A DNA stretch of 38,983 nt from contig JADIMC010000065.1 in assembly GCA_017694955.1 (NCBI GenBank), positions 1-38,983 on the forward strand, written 5' to 3'. Under the pieces are notes generated by a model. It worked only from the letters and a program-made list of their open reading frames with translations, ran no database searches and was not told the origin of the DNA. Each line of letters opens with the position of its first letter. Positions within the stretch are counted from its first letter, which is position 1. This document shows positions 27,069 through 34,830 of the stretch, piece by piece. A program made the position numbers and the translations under genes. The DNA is from Candidatus Limisoma faecipullorum (GTDB taxonomy: Bacteria > Bacteroidota > Bacteroidia > Bacteroidales > Muribaculaceae).

Positions 27069-28376
27069 ATGGAAAATTGTAAAGTGAAAAAAGCAGAAGG
27101 TAAATTGGGCGTTCTCGTCGTAGGTCTTGGTGCTGTTTCTACAACATTCATGACTGGTGTTCTGATGGTTCGCAAAGGTTTGGCAAAGCCTGTCGGCTCG
27201 ATGACACAGTACGACAAAATCCGTGTAGGACGTGGTGAGAACAAAAAGTATCTGCACTATAACGAAATTGTCCCGATGGCAGATCTCAACGATATTGTGT
27301 TCGGGGCATGGGATGTTTATCCTGCTAATGCCTATGAATCGGCTATCAATGCGGAAGTTCTGAAAGAAAAGGATATCAATCCTGTAAAGGATGAGTTGGT
27401 GAAAATCGTTCCGATGAAGGCGGCTTTCGACCACAATTACGCCAAACGTCTTGACGGCGACAATGTAAAGCAGTGCAAGGACCGTTGGGATATGGTTGAG
27501 CAGATTCGTGCCGATATTCGTAATTTCAAGGCTGCTAACAATTGCTCGCGTCTTGTTGTGCTTTGGGCTGCTTCTACCGAGATTTATGTGCCTGTGGATG
27601 AGAAGGTGCATGGTTCGCTTGCCGCTTTGGAGGCAGCTATGAAAGCTGACGACAAAGAGCATGTCGCTCCGTCGATGTGCTATGCTTACGCTGCGCTTTC
27701 AGAAGGTGCTCCGTTTATTATGGGCGCGCCTAACACGACGGTTGACATTCCGGCAATGTGGGAGCTTGCAGAAAAGACTAAGATGCCTATCGCCGGCAAG
27801 GACTTCAAGACGGGACAGACTTTGGTAAAGTCTGGTTTTGCCCCGATTATCGGTACCCGTTGCCTTGGTTTGTCAGGCTGGTTCTCTACAAACATTCTCG
27901 GAAACCGCGATGGTCTTGTGCTTGACGAGCCGGCTAACTTCCATACTAAAGAGGTAAGCAAACTTTCTACTTTGGAATCTATACTTGTTCCGGAAAATCA
28001 ACCGGATCTCTACAATAACTATTATCATAAGGTACGTATCAACTACTATCCGCCGCGCAACGATAACAAGGAAGGTTGGGACAACATCGACATTTTCGGA
28101 TGGATGGGCTACCCGATGCAGATTAAGATAAACTTCCTCTGCCGTGACTCAATCCTTGCTGCTCCGTTGTGCCTTGATTTGGTGTTGCTTAGTGACCTTG
28201 CGGCACGTGCCGGACGCTATGGGACACAGCGTTTCCTGAGTTTCTTCCTCAAGAGCCCGATGCACGATTATACACAAGGCGAAATACCTGTAAACCACTT
28301 GTTCCAGCAGTATGTGATGCTGAAGAATGCGTTGCGTGAGATGGGTGGCTATGAGGCTGATGAAGAGATTGATTAA
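27069..28376 (+). CDS. myo-inositol-1-phosphate synthase
   Basis: It converts glucose-6-phosphate to 1L-myo-inositol-1-phosphate with NAD in the cytoplasm, the first step of de novo inositol synthesis. The 435 residue protein has the NAD motif VGLGAVSTTF (residues 18-27), GKDFKTGQT, LSGWFSTNILGNRDG and NFLCRDSILAAPL, all signatures of the family. Length fits the bacterial enzymes. It has its own promoter and terminator next to the inositol-lipid operon and would supply its head group. Confidence 0.93.
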   Translation: MENCKVKKAEGKLGVLVVGLGAVSTTFMTGVLMVRKGLAKPVGSMTQYDKIRVGRGENKKYLHYNEIVPMADLNDIVFGAWDVYPANAYESAINAEVLKEKDINPVKDELVKIVPMKAAFDHNYAKRLDGDNVKQCKDRWDMVEQIRADIRNFKAANNCSRLVVLWAASTEIYVPVDEKVHGSLAALEAAMKADDKEHVAPSMCYAYAALSEGAPFIMGAPNTTVDIPAMWELAEKTKMPIAGKDFKTGQTLVKSGFAPIIGTRCLGLSGWFSTNILGNRDGLVLDEPANFHTKEVSKLSTLESILVPENQPDLYNNYYHKVRINYYPPRNDNKEGWDNIDIFGWMGYPMQIKINFLCRDSILAAPLCLDLVLLSDLAARAGRYGTQRFLSFFLKSPMHDYTQGEIPVNHLFQQYVMLKNALREMGGYEADEEID

Positions 28377-28397
28377 TCGTAATGCGTGATATTGTGT

Positions 28398-28432
28398 CAG
28401 GTCCGCGGGCTTTGCTTGCGGACCTGTTTTTT
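28398..28432 (+). terminator. Terminator of the inositol phosphate synthase gene
   Basis: CAGGTCCGC (28398-28406) pairs with GCGGACCTG (28418-28426) and is followed by six T. It lies 21 nt after the stop. Confidence 0.88.
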
Positions 28433-28472
28433 AGGGATTATTAGGGATGATTGGTTTTGCAAGAGGCAGACA

Positions 28473-28511
28473 GAAAAAAGGGTGCGCCAGATTCTGGCGC
28501 ATCCTTTTTTC
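28473..28511 (-). terminator. Bidirectional terminator downstream of rpsO
   Basis: An 18 bp stem (28473-28490 with 28494-28511, one G-T pair, core TGCGCCAG/CTGGCGCA) with a 3 nt loop has an A run on one side and a T run on the other. Read on the minus strand it lies 25 nt after the rpsO stop. On the plus strand it backs up the inositol phosphate synthase terminator. Confidence 0.88.
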
Positions 28512-28536
28512 TTTTTTTTTGAGTAATCGGTTGCGA

Positions 28537-28812
28537 TTACTTTCTGATTCCAAGCTCTTCTTTTGCTATTATTGCACGGTAGCGGTTGATGTCTGTACGA
28601 ATCAGATAGTCGAGCAGACGGCGGCGCTTACCTACCAGCTTCTTAAGAGCGCGTGTCGTGTTATGATCTTTGTGATTTGACTTCAAATGTTCAGTCAAAT
28701 GAGCAATACGGACAGAAAATAATGCAATCTGGGATTCAGGTGATCCAGTATCAGTATTCGACTTACCGTATTTCTCGAAGATCGCTTTCTTGTCTTCAGA
28801 ATTCAAATACAT
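28537..28812 (-). CDS. rpsO: 30S ribosomal protein S15
   Basis: S15 is a primary binder of the 16S central domain and forms bridge B4. The 91 residue protein has the family segments TGSPESQIALFSVRIAHLTEHL and RRLLDYLIRTDINRY. It is the only minus strand protein gene in the window. It has its own promoter (28853-28883) and terminator. Confidence 0.97.
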   Translation of the reverse strand: MYLNSEDKKAIFEKYGKSNTDTGSPESQIALFSVRIAHLTEHLKSNHKDHNTTRALKKLVGKRRRLLDYLIRTDINRYRAIIAKEELGIRK

Positions 28813-28852
28813 TCTAAATAAGTTGATTGGTTAATTAATAAATTTTGCGGTG

Positions 28853-28883
28853 CAAAGATATGCCATCTTTTCGACATACGCAA
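28853..28883 (-). promoter_or_regulatory. rpsO promoter
   Basis: Read on the minus strand, TTG (28883-28881) is followed after 20 nt by TATCTTTG (28860-28853), the same -7 box as the rpsL promoter. Predicted leader about 35 nt. Confidence 0.65.
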
Positions 28884-29354
28884 TTCTTTGTGAACCAATT
28901 TTCTTAAAACGGATTATTAGATGTCAGATTCTGGGATGTTTGTTGTATGCACGGTGGATATTGCTTTGTTATTTGGTGCAGCTGCTTGTTGTTAGTGCAT
29001 TTTTGGGGATGTATGGCATTTGGTATGTGGAAGATGTTGCCGCAATGGTTAATGTGAGTGGTCATTTTAGGATAAGTGGTTGATATGTAGTTGTATGGCG
29101 CTTTGTTGTTGAGTTTTTGTTGTAGTGGTATGTGAATTTGTAGTGAGTGCTTTTTGATACGTTGCCAGTACTTTTGACCTTAATTTTGCATTGCGCTTTA
29201 GAATTTATAGCATATGAGAAACGTGTTTGCCATTATCATTCAGTAAATGATTGCAGTTTTGCGACCCGGTTCAGATGATTAGTGGAATGTCGCTTTTATA
29301 TATGGTGAGCACCAATTTTAAAGATATAGTTTTTAACTTTTAAAATAGTGACGT
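28884..29354. other. Gene-free, C-poor intergenic region
   Basis: No convincing gene lies here. The plus strand from about 28930 to 29160 is strikingly G and T rich: only 12 C in the 180 bases 28981-29160. An open plus frame over its first part (28850-29083) gives a hydrophobic peptide that I take as an effect of composition. TAATTTTG at 29181-29188 could be a -7 box for the next gene with a leader of about 160 nt. A 10 codon frame (29214-29246, MRNVFAIIIQ) lies in that leader. No hairpin terminator is seen. Confidence 0.5.
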
Positions 29355-30896
29355 ATGAAAATTCTTACTCTTAAAAATGTAACTTGTATCGCTATGATTT
29401 GCGGTACTTCTATGATTGCCATGGCGCAGCCTACGGCTTCCGCCCCTGTTCCTCCGGAATATGCGGCAAGCAAGGTTATTTCAATTTACAGCGACGCATA
29501 CGAGAATCCTGTCGCTTGGAATTTCGGCAACTGGGGCAGCGGCACAGTCTATACTGCGGAAAAAATTGCCGGTAAGGAGGACAATGTGGCAAAGTTCGTC
29601 ACCACCGACCTCGGCTATTTCGGCTGGGAATTGCAATCGGACGTGAATGCGGCTACAATGGACAAGCTGCATATCGACGTGTATGCCGACGAGGCATTCA
29701 CAATGGACATAACTCCTATCTGCCGCACGCAGGCAAGTGGGGAGAAGCCACAGAATGTGTCTGTAAAAGCTGGTGAATGGACCAGCTTGGATGTTGATTT
29801 GCAATATTATGCGGACAATGGGCTTGACCTTTCGGGTGTGTTCCAATTGAAATATTCCGGAATTGGCGCGCACACGTTATATATCGACAATGTGTATTTT
29901 TATAGCACTTCTACCGAAGTCGACGAGGAGGCTCCGGCCAATCTGACAGCCGAATTGGTCTCCGCTTCCTACTATTCAGCAACGCTGAAGTGCAACGCCA
30001 CGGATAATTCCGGTGCTGTCACTTTCACCGTCACTGACGAGACCAACGGCGTGAATGTGTCGAAAGGCGCGGTTTCAGGCGAGGATTTTGAATTCAAGGT
30101 TGAAGGGTTGGAAGCTGGTAAGGATTACAATTTCACGGTTTCCGCTTCCGACTTGGACGGTAATGTATGCGAAACGACTGTTACAGTCCCGGCAACTACA
30201 GTGGTTGCTCCAGATGCTGCCACTAATCCGACAGTCTTGGCTGAAAACGTGATTTCTATTTATAGCGATGTCTATGAGCCGGCTACTTCGTTTATTTTTG
30301 GTAATTGGAGTCAGACTACCACAGCCACGGAAGTGGAACTTGGCGATGGAGATAAAGCTTATTATCTGGATCGTTTTAATTATTTAGGAATGGAGCTGAA
30401 TGGCAATGTGGCTGCTTTCGACGCTACGGAGATGGAATATTTGCATATCGACCTTTATTCTCCGAATATCACGCGTTTCCAAATCACTCCGATTTGGGGT
30501 GGAGAGGCTCTTTACGACGTAATGGTTGAACAGAATAAATGGAATTCTATTGATGTTGACCTTGCTGTGGCTTATCCTTCGATGAATAAGACTAATATTT
30601 ACCAGTTGAAGATTCAGGCAGAGCCGGGTTCGCAGACAATAGCGTTTATCGATAACATTTATTTCTGGAAAGATGATAAATCAGGTATCGATAGCCTTGA
30701 AAACGGTGTAATCCGTGTATATGCCGCCAATGGCAATCTTACTGTTGCCGGTGCGGAGGGGCAGATGGTATGTGTATATGCCGTTTCTGGTGCGCTGGTT
30801 TATAAGACAGTTGCAAGCAACAATGAGACTATACAACTTGAAAAAGGTATGTATATAGTAGTTGTAGGGAAAGAGGCAAAGAAGGTAATTTTGTAG
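29355..30896 (+). CDS. Secreted two-module protein with FN3 domain and sorting-like C-terminus
   Basis: The 513 residue protein has a signal peptide (1-24, ending IAMA before QP). Two similar beta-rich modules follow (about 41-184 and 299-438). Each starts VISIYSDxY, has an FGNW segment, then LHID-Y and IDN-YF near its end. A fibronectin type III-like domain lies between them (about 192-287). The last 65 residues (IRVYAANGNLTVAGAEG to KKVIL) resemble the C-terminal sorting or anchoring domains of Bacteroidota surface proteins. The modules look like carbohydrate-binding beta-sandwiches found in Bacteroidota glycosidases, but no catalytic domain is present, so a binding or adhesion role is likely. 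The substrate is unknown. Confidence 0.75.
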   Translation: MKILTLKNVTCIAMICGTSMIAMAQPTASAPVPPEYAASKVISIYSDAYENPVAWNFGNWGSGTVYTAEKIAGKEDNVAKFVTTDLGYFGWELQSDVNAATMDKLHIDVYADEAFTMDITPICRTQASGEKPQNVSVKAGEWTSLDVDLQYYADNGLDLSGVFQLKYSGIGAHTLYIDNVYFYSTSTEVDEEAPANLTAELVSASYYSATLKCNATDNSGAVTFTVTDETNGVNVSKGAVSGEDFEFKVEGLEAGKDYNFTVSASDLDGNVCETTVTVPATTVVAPDAATNPTVLAENVISIYSDVYEPATSFIFGNWSQTTTATEVELGDGDKAYYLDRFNYLGMELNGNVAAFDATEMEYLHIDLYSPNITRFQITPIWGGEALYDVMVEQNKWNSIDVDLAVAYPSMNKTNIYQLKIQAEPGSQTIAFIDNIYFWKDDKSGIDSLENGVIRVYAANGNLTVAGAEGQMVCVYAVSGALVYKTVASNNETIQLEKGMYIVVVGKEAKKVIL

Positions 30897-30920
30897 TTTG
30901 TGATTAATAGGTGTTATTTG

Positions 30921-30957
30921 AGCGGGGACAGCGTGAGCTCTTCCCGCTTTTGTTTTG
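30921..30957 (+). terminator. Terminator after the secreted modular protein
   Basis: AGCGGGGA (30921-30928) pairs with TTCCCGCT (30941-30948, one G-T pair) and is followed by a T rich tract, TTTTGTTTTG. It lies 24 nt after the stop. Confidence 0.75.
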
Positions 30958-30984
30958 CCGTTCATCAGGGAATCGCTAAATTTG
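30954..30984 (+). promoter_or_regulatory. Promoter of the GSCFA gene
   Basis: TTTG at 30954-30957 and TAAATTTG at 30977-30984, 19 nt apart, match the consensus. The -33 box overlaps the T tract of the preceding terminator. Leader about 50 nt. Confidence 0.62.
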
Positions 30985-31041
30985 CAATTTATTGACTTCC
31001 TGCTGAGTGCTTTATGTGGGGAGCGTTTATTAAGTTGATTT

Positions 31042-32004
31042 ATGATATTCCGAACAGTGACAGAAATACCGGATGACGGTCTGAAGGTTGGTTATGGCGA
31101 TGGCATTCTGATGCTTGGCTCGTGTTTCACGGTCAGTGTCGGCGAGCGGCTGAAGCAGCGGTTGATGGAAGTGTGCATCAATCCGTTCGGCACCCTCTAC
31201 AATCCTGCGAGCATAGCGCAGGCAGTGGAGCGATTGGTGGAGAACCGCAGTTTCACGGCAGATGATCTTTTCGAATATAAGGGTATGTGGCATAGCTTTG
31301 CACATCATTCCCGATTCTCAAGTTCTGACCGCGGCAAAGCATTGCAGATGATCAATGCAGGCTATACGGAGGCGGTGGAGGCATTGCATAAGGCGAAAGT
31401 GCTGATTGCTACATTCGGAACAGCGTATGTTTTCAAACGTGGAGGAGCTGTCGTGGCGAATTGCCATAAATTGCCTGCCTGCGAATTTGAGCGCGTAATG
31501 CTTGGTGTGGATGAGACAGTGGGGATATGGAGCAAGACCGTAGAATTGCTTGCTAAATTTAATCCTGTGATGAAAATCGTGTTCACGGTCAGTCCGATAC
31601 GACATCTTGCCGACGGTTTGCATGGTAACCAGTTAAGCAAGGCCACGCTTCTGCTTGCGGTTGATGCTCTGGTGAAGAAATACGGACAATGCAGTTATTT
31701 TCCTTCATATGAGATAATGACGGACGAATTGCGCGACTATCGTTTCTATGCAGCAGATATGACGCATCCTTCAGAGGTGGCTGTTGACTATGTGATGGAG
31801 CGTTTTGCAGATGCTTATTTCACGGCAGATACGTGTCGCAAGGCAGAAGCTTGTCTGAAACTTTACCGTATGGCCAATCATCGTCCGCTGACCGACAACG
31901 CTGCTGAAATATCGAGATTCCGTGAATCAATGCGTGCTTATGCCTGCAAATTGTCGGAAAAATTGCCGTGCATTGCTGACAAGATTGCCGTATTGTTGCA
32001 GTAA
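31042..32004 (+). CDS. GSCFA-domain protein (SGNH-hydrolase-like)
   Basis: The N-terminal LMLGSCFT (Ser27) is the GSCFA signature, a family related in fold to SGNH/GDSL esterases. The late DMTHPSE motif supplies the Asp and His of a likely Ser-Asp-His triad. The 320 residue protein has no signal peptide, so it probably acts in the cytoplasm. The substrate is unknown. The gene is often found next to murF-alr in Bacteroidota as far as I recall, and here it lies 83 nt upstream of that gene, which has its own promoter. Confidence 0.85.
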   Translation: MIFRTVTEIPDDGLKVGYGDGILMLGSCFTVSVGERLKQRLMEVCINPFGTLYNPASIAQAVERLVENRSFTADDLFEYKGMWHSFAHHSRFSSSDRGKALQMINAGYTEAVEALHKAKVLIATFGTAYVFKRGGAVVANCHKLPACEFERVMLGVDETVGIWSKTVELLAKFNPVMKIVFTVSPIRHLADGLHGNQLSKATLLLAVDALVKKYGQCSYFPSYEIMTDELRDYRFYAADMTHPSEVAVDYVMERFADAYFTADTCRKAEACLKLYRMANHRPLTDNAAEISRFRESMRAYACKLSEKLPCIADKIAVLLQ

Positions 32005-32033
32005 TGGAGCTTCCTTGCGGCCTGAATTTTTAT

Positions 32034-32064
32034 TTTGAGGGAATTTGTTGATTCTGTAATTTTG
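32034..32064 (+). promoter_or_regulatory. murF-alr promoter
   Basis: TTTG at 32034-32037 and TAATTTTG at 32057-32064 are 19 nt apart. The predicted start site (about 32070) lies after the in-frame GTG at 32064 and supports the ATG at 32088 as the start codon. Confidence 0.65.
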
Positions 32065-32087
32065 TGTCCGCGAAAAGTGGAAAGGAA

Positions 32088-34559
32088 ATGAAATACTCTA
32101 TTTTTGAGATTGCAGGGATGATTGGTGCAGACTCTTCTGATTTGCACGAGGCGGAAGTTGACATATTGCTGACCGATTCTCGGTCGCTGGTCTATCCTGC
32201 ACGGTCGCTCTTTTTTGCGATACGGACGGCAAGCAACGACGGGCATCATTATCTAACCCAATTATATGAAAAAGGAGTGTGCAATTTCGTTGTGGAGCAT
32301 ATTCCTGACAGTCTGTCTAAGGCAGATGCCAATTTTATTATAGTGCCCGACACGATAGCGGCTTTGCAGCGTCTTGCGTCGGTCCATCGTCATCGTTTCC
32401 ATATCCCGGTGCTGGGAATAACTGGTAGCCGAGGAAAAACCGTGGTGAAAGAATGGCTTTATCAGTTGTTGCGCGACGATTACCGGATAGTGAGAAGTCC
32501 GCGTAGCTATAATTCCCAGATAGGGGTGCCGTTGTCGTTGTGGGATATTGACGACCGCACCGACCTTGCGATAATTGAGGCGGGCATATCGCATACTGGA
32601 GAGATGGAGCAGCTTGCCGTGATGATTGACCCTACGGTTGCGGTGATAACCAATGTGGGCAATGAGCATAGCGAAGGATTTGCTTCGATGGCGGAAAAAT
32701 GCGAGGAGAAGTTGCGGCTGGCAAAGGATTGTGGGTGCGTGGTGTATAATAACGACGATACGACGGTGTGCAACGGTGTCATGGCTCTTGCTTATGGAGT
32801 GCAGGAGCTGAGCTGGTCGAGATCGATACAGGATGCTCCGTTGTTTGTTTCCTCCATTATAAAGCACGGGAATTCGACCGATATACATTTTATGTATCTG
32901 ATGTATGCGGGAACAGTGACAATCCCGTTTACTGCAGATGCCGACATTGAAGATGCCATCACCTGCATAGCCGCTCTGTTTGCGCTGCGCATACCGGTTG
33001 ACAGCACAATGTGCCGCCGCTTTGCGCGGCTGTCGCGTGTGGGGTCGCGTATAAATGTGACGGAGGGTGTCAACAAGTGCTTGCTTGTGTACGATACTTA
33101 TACGTGCGACTATCTGTCGCTTGCTCCGTCGCTTGATTTTATGATGCGCCGTATCACGGCATTGCGTACGCCTACTGTGATTTTGTCGGATGTGATGAAG
33201 GAGAATGAACCGATGGATGCTGTTTATGGCGAGATTGCCGGATTGTTGCGTGCCTATGGCGTGAACCGCATTATCGGTGTGGGGAAACAGATTTCGGCGC
33301 ATAAGGGATTGTTCCCGGACTGGGCGGAGTTTTTCGATACGACTGCGGATATGATGCAGGAGTTGTCGCCGGGAGATTTCGCTAATGAGCTTATTCTCAT
33401 AAAAGGTACTCCAGAATCGGGCTTTGACGCTATCAATGATATGCTTGAGGCTCGTCAGCACGAGACTGTGCTTGAGGTGAATCTTGATGCTCTGGTACAT
33501 AATTTCAATTTCTATCGCTCACATCTCCGCCCGACGACGAAGATAGTGTGCATGTTGAAGGCATCAGGCTATGGTGCCGGCTCATATGAGCTGGCAAAGA
33601 CGCTTCAGACCCACGGCGCGGCCTATATAGCCGTGGCTGCCCACGATGAAGGCGTGGCATTACGTAATGCCGGAATCACGATGCCTATAATGGTACTCAA
33701 TCCGAAAGTGGTAAACTATAAGGCTTTGTTCGACAACCGTCTTGAACCGGAGATTTTCAGTTTCGACATTTGTCGTGAATTCATACATGCTGCAGAACGG
33801 TATGGAATGGAGGATTATCCGGTACATATAAAGATCGATTCGGGTATGCACCGTCTCGGATTTATTTATGAAGAGCTACCGGAACTCATCGCGTTGCTTA
33901 AGTCTCAGAAAGCGGTACGTCCGGTTTCTGTGTTCTCGCATCTTGCCACTGCTGATGATTTTGAGAAGACGGGATATGCAGAAATGCAGCTTGATTATTT
34001 CGACAAATGCAGCAAGTTGTTTCTTGATTCGTTTGAATTCCCTGTGATGCGTCATATACTGAATACCGACGGCATATTGCGTTTCCCTCAGTATCAGTAC
34101 GAGATGGTGCGCCTCGGTATCGGGCTTTATGGCATACCCACGCTTGGTGTGGGGCTGGATGACAGTTTGCGTACGGTGTCGTCGTTGCGTTCGGTGATAA
34201 TACAGATACGTGAATGGGATGCCGGTACGGCAATAGGCTATGGCTGTCATGGGATGTTATCCCGCAGGTCGCGCATTGCCACAATCCCGATAGGCTATGC
34301 CGACGGTTTCAACCGTAAGCTTGGGCGTGGAGTCGGAGAAGTGTATGTTAATGGCAAGCGTGTGCCGACTGTGGGGAATATATGTATGGATTTGTTTATG
34401 GCAGATGTGACTGATGTTGACTGCAAGGTTGGCGACAAGGTAGAGATATTCGGTGAACATATCACTGCTGTCGAGATTGCCGATAAGCTCGGAACGATAC
34501 CATACGAGGTGCTTACTTCGGTGTCGGAACGCGTGAAGCGTGTGTATTACAGGGAATAA
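32088..34559 (+). CDS. Bifunctional MurF ligase / alanine racemase
   Basis: This fusion makes two cell-wall enzymes in one 823 residue protein. Residues 1 to about 455 are MurF, which adds D-Ala-D-Ala to UDP-MurNAc-tripeptide. Its ATP loop is GITGSRGKT (Lys117), and TNVGNEHSEGF follows. Residues from about 460 are a PLP-dependent alanine racemase: Lys491 in MLKASGYGAG carries PLP, and Tyr in IATIPIGYADGFNR is the second catalytic base. Linking racemase and ligase may channel D-Ala supply. The fusion is typical of Bacteroidota. The frame is open to a GTG at 32064, but the promoter lies on it, so the ATG at 32088 is chosen. Confidence 0.95.
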   Translation: MKYSIFEIAGMIGADSSDLHEAEVDILLTDSRSLVYPARSLFFAIRTASNDGHHYLTQLYEKGVCNFVVEHIPDSLSKADANFIIVPDTIAALQRLASVHRHRFHIPVLGITGSRGKTVVKEWLYQLLRDDYRIVRSPRSYNSQIGVPLSLWDIDDRTDLAIIEAGISHTGEMEQLAVMIDPTVAVITNVGNEHSEGFASMAEKCEEKLRLAKDCGCVVYNNDDTTVCNGVMALAYGVQELSWSRSIQDAPLFVSSIIKHGNSTDIHFMYLMYAGTVTIPFTADADIEDAITCIAALFALRIPVDSTMCRRFARLSRVGSRINVTEGVNKCLLVYDTYTCDYLSLAPSLDFMMRRITALRTPTVILSDVMKENEPMDAVYGEIAGLLRAYGVNRIIGVGKQISAHKGLFPDWAEFFDTTADMMQELSPGDFANELILIKGTPESGFDAINDMLEARQHETVLEVNLDALVHNFNFYRSHLRPTTKIVCMLKASGYGAGSYELAKTLQTHGAAYIAVAAHDEGVALRNAGITMPIMVLNPKVVNYKALFDNRLEPEIFSFDICREFIHAAERYGMEDYPVHIKIDSGMHRLGFIYEELPELIALLKSQKAVRPVSVFSHLATADDFEKTGYAEMQLDYFDKCSKLFLDSFEFPVMRHILNTDGILRFPQYQYEMVRLGIGLYGIPTLGVGLDDSLRTVSSLRSVIIQIREWDAGTAIGYGCHGMLSRRSRIATIPIGYADGFNRKLGRGVGEVYVNGKRVPTVGNICMDLFMADVTDVDCKVGDKVEIFGEHITAVEIADKLGTIPYEVLTSVSERVKRVYYRE

Positions 34560-34590
34560 TGGCAGGGAGACTTTTAGCTACCTGGTAAAT

Positions 34591-34642
34591 AAAAACGACT
34601 GATAATCAAGCGATTATCAGTCGTTTTGTGTACCCGGAGCGG
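34591..34642. repeat. attL: 52-bp direct repeat at the left end of the integrative element
   Basis: These 52 bases are identical to 38879-38930. They hold a 16 bp perfect hairpin (34592-34607 with 34612-34627) and 12 bases (34631-34642) equal to the 3' end of the tRNA-Leu gene at the right edge. The repeat therefore marks integration into that tRNA gene, and identity stops at 34643. The hairpin also ends transcription from murF-alr, 32 nt upstream. Confidence 0.92.
34592..34627 (+). terminator. Bidirectional hairpin terminator inside attL
   Basis: AAAACGACTGATAATC pairs perfectly with GATTATCAGTCGTTTT around the loop AAGC. It is flanked by A and T runs and works in either direction. Here it follows murF-alr. 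The copy at 38880-38915 follows tRNA-Leu on the minus strand. Confidence 0.88.
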
Positions 34643-34781
34643 ATAAAGTACCCAGCCATTATTATGTACCCAAGTGAAACTAAGTGCAAGAAAATCAGAG
34701 GTAGCCCAAGTGGTACATTAACCCTTAATTTCATAAAAAAGACTATATTTTGCCGTTTTTGGCTACCCTTTGGCTACCCAG
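34630..34781 (+). repeat. Left-end short repeats, candidate integrase arm sites
   Basis: GTACCC occurs at 34630, 34648 and 34666, exactly 18 bases apart. TTTGGCTACCC then occurs twice in tandem within 34754-34781, a 28 bp block repeated at 38845-38872 with one mismatch. Clustered repeats near both ends of an integrated element are typical arm-type binding sites for tyrosine recombinases. Otherwise the 271 nt before the integrase gene holds nothing recognisable. Confidence 0.55.
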
Positions 34782-34796
34782 ATTTGATTAATTTCC

Positions 34797-34814
34797 TACC
34801 TTTGTAAGCAAAGG
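34797..34814 (+). promoter_or_regulatory. -7 box and overlapping palindrome before the integrase gene
   Basis: TACCTTTG (34797-34804) fits the -7 consensus and is overlapped by the inverted repeat CCTTTG-TAAG-CAAAGG (34799-34814), a possible operator. A well placed -33 box is missing. The integrase ATG follows 16 nt later. Confidence 0.45.
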
Positions 34815-34830
34815 AAACAAAAGGCAAAAT

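Noticed and set aside
28850-29083. 77-codon plus strand frame near the rpsO promoter
   Set aside because: It overlaps the rpsO promoter and the GT-rich tract. The hydrophobic peptide follows from base composition and has no family resemblance.
32262-33500. 412-codon minus strand frame inside murF-alr
   Set aside because: Antisense shadow; the plus strand protein has all catalytic motifs and the shadow has none.
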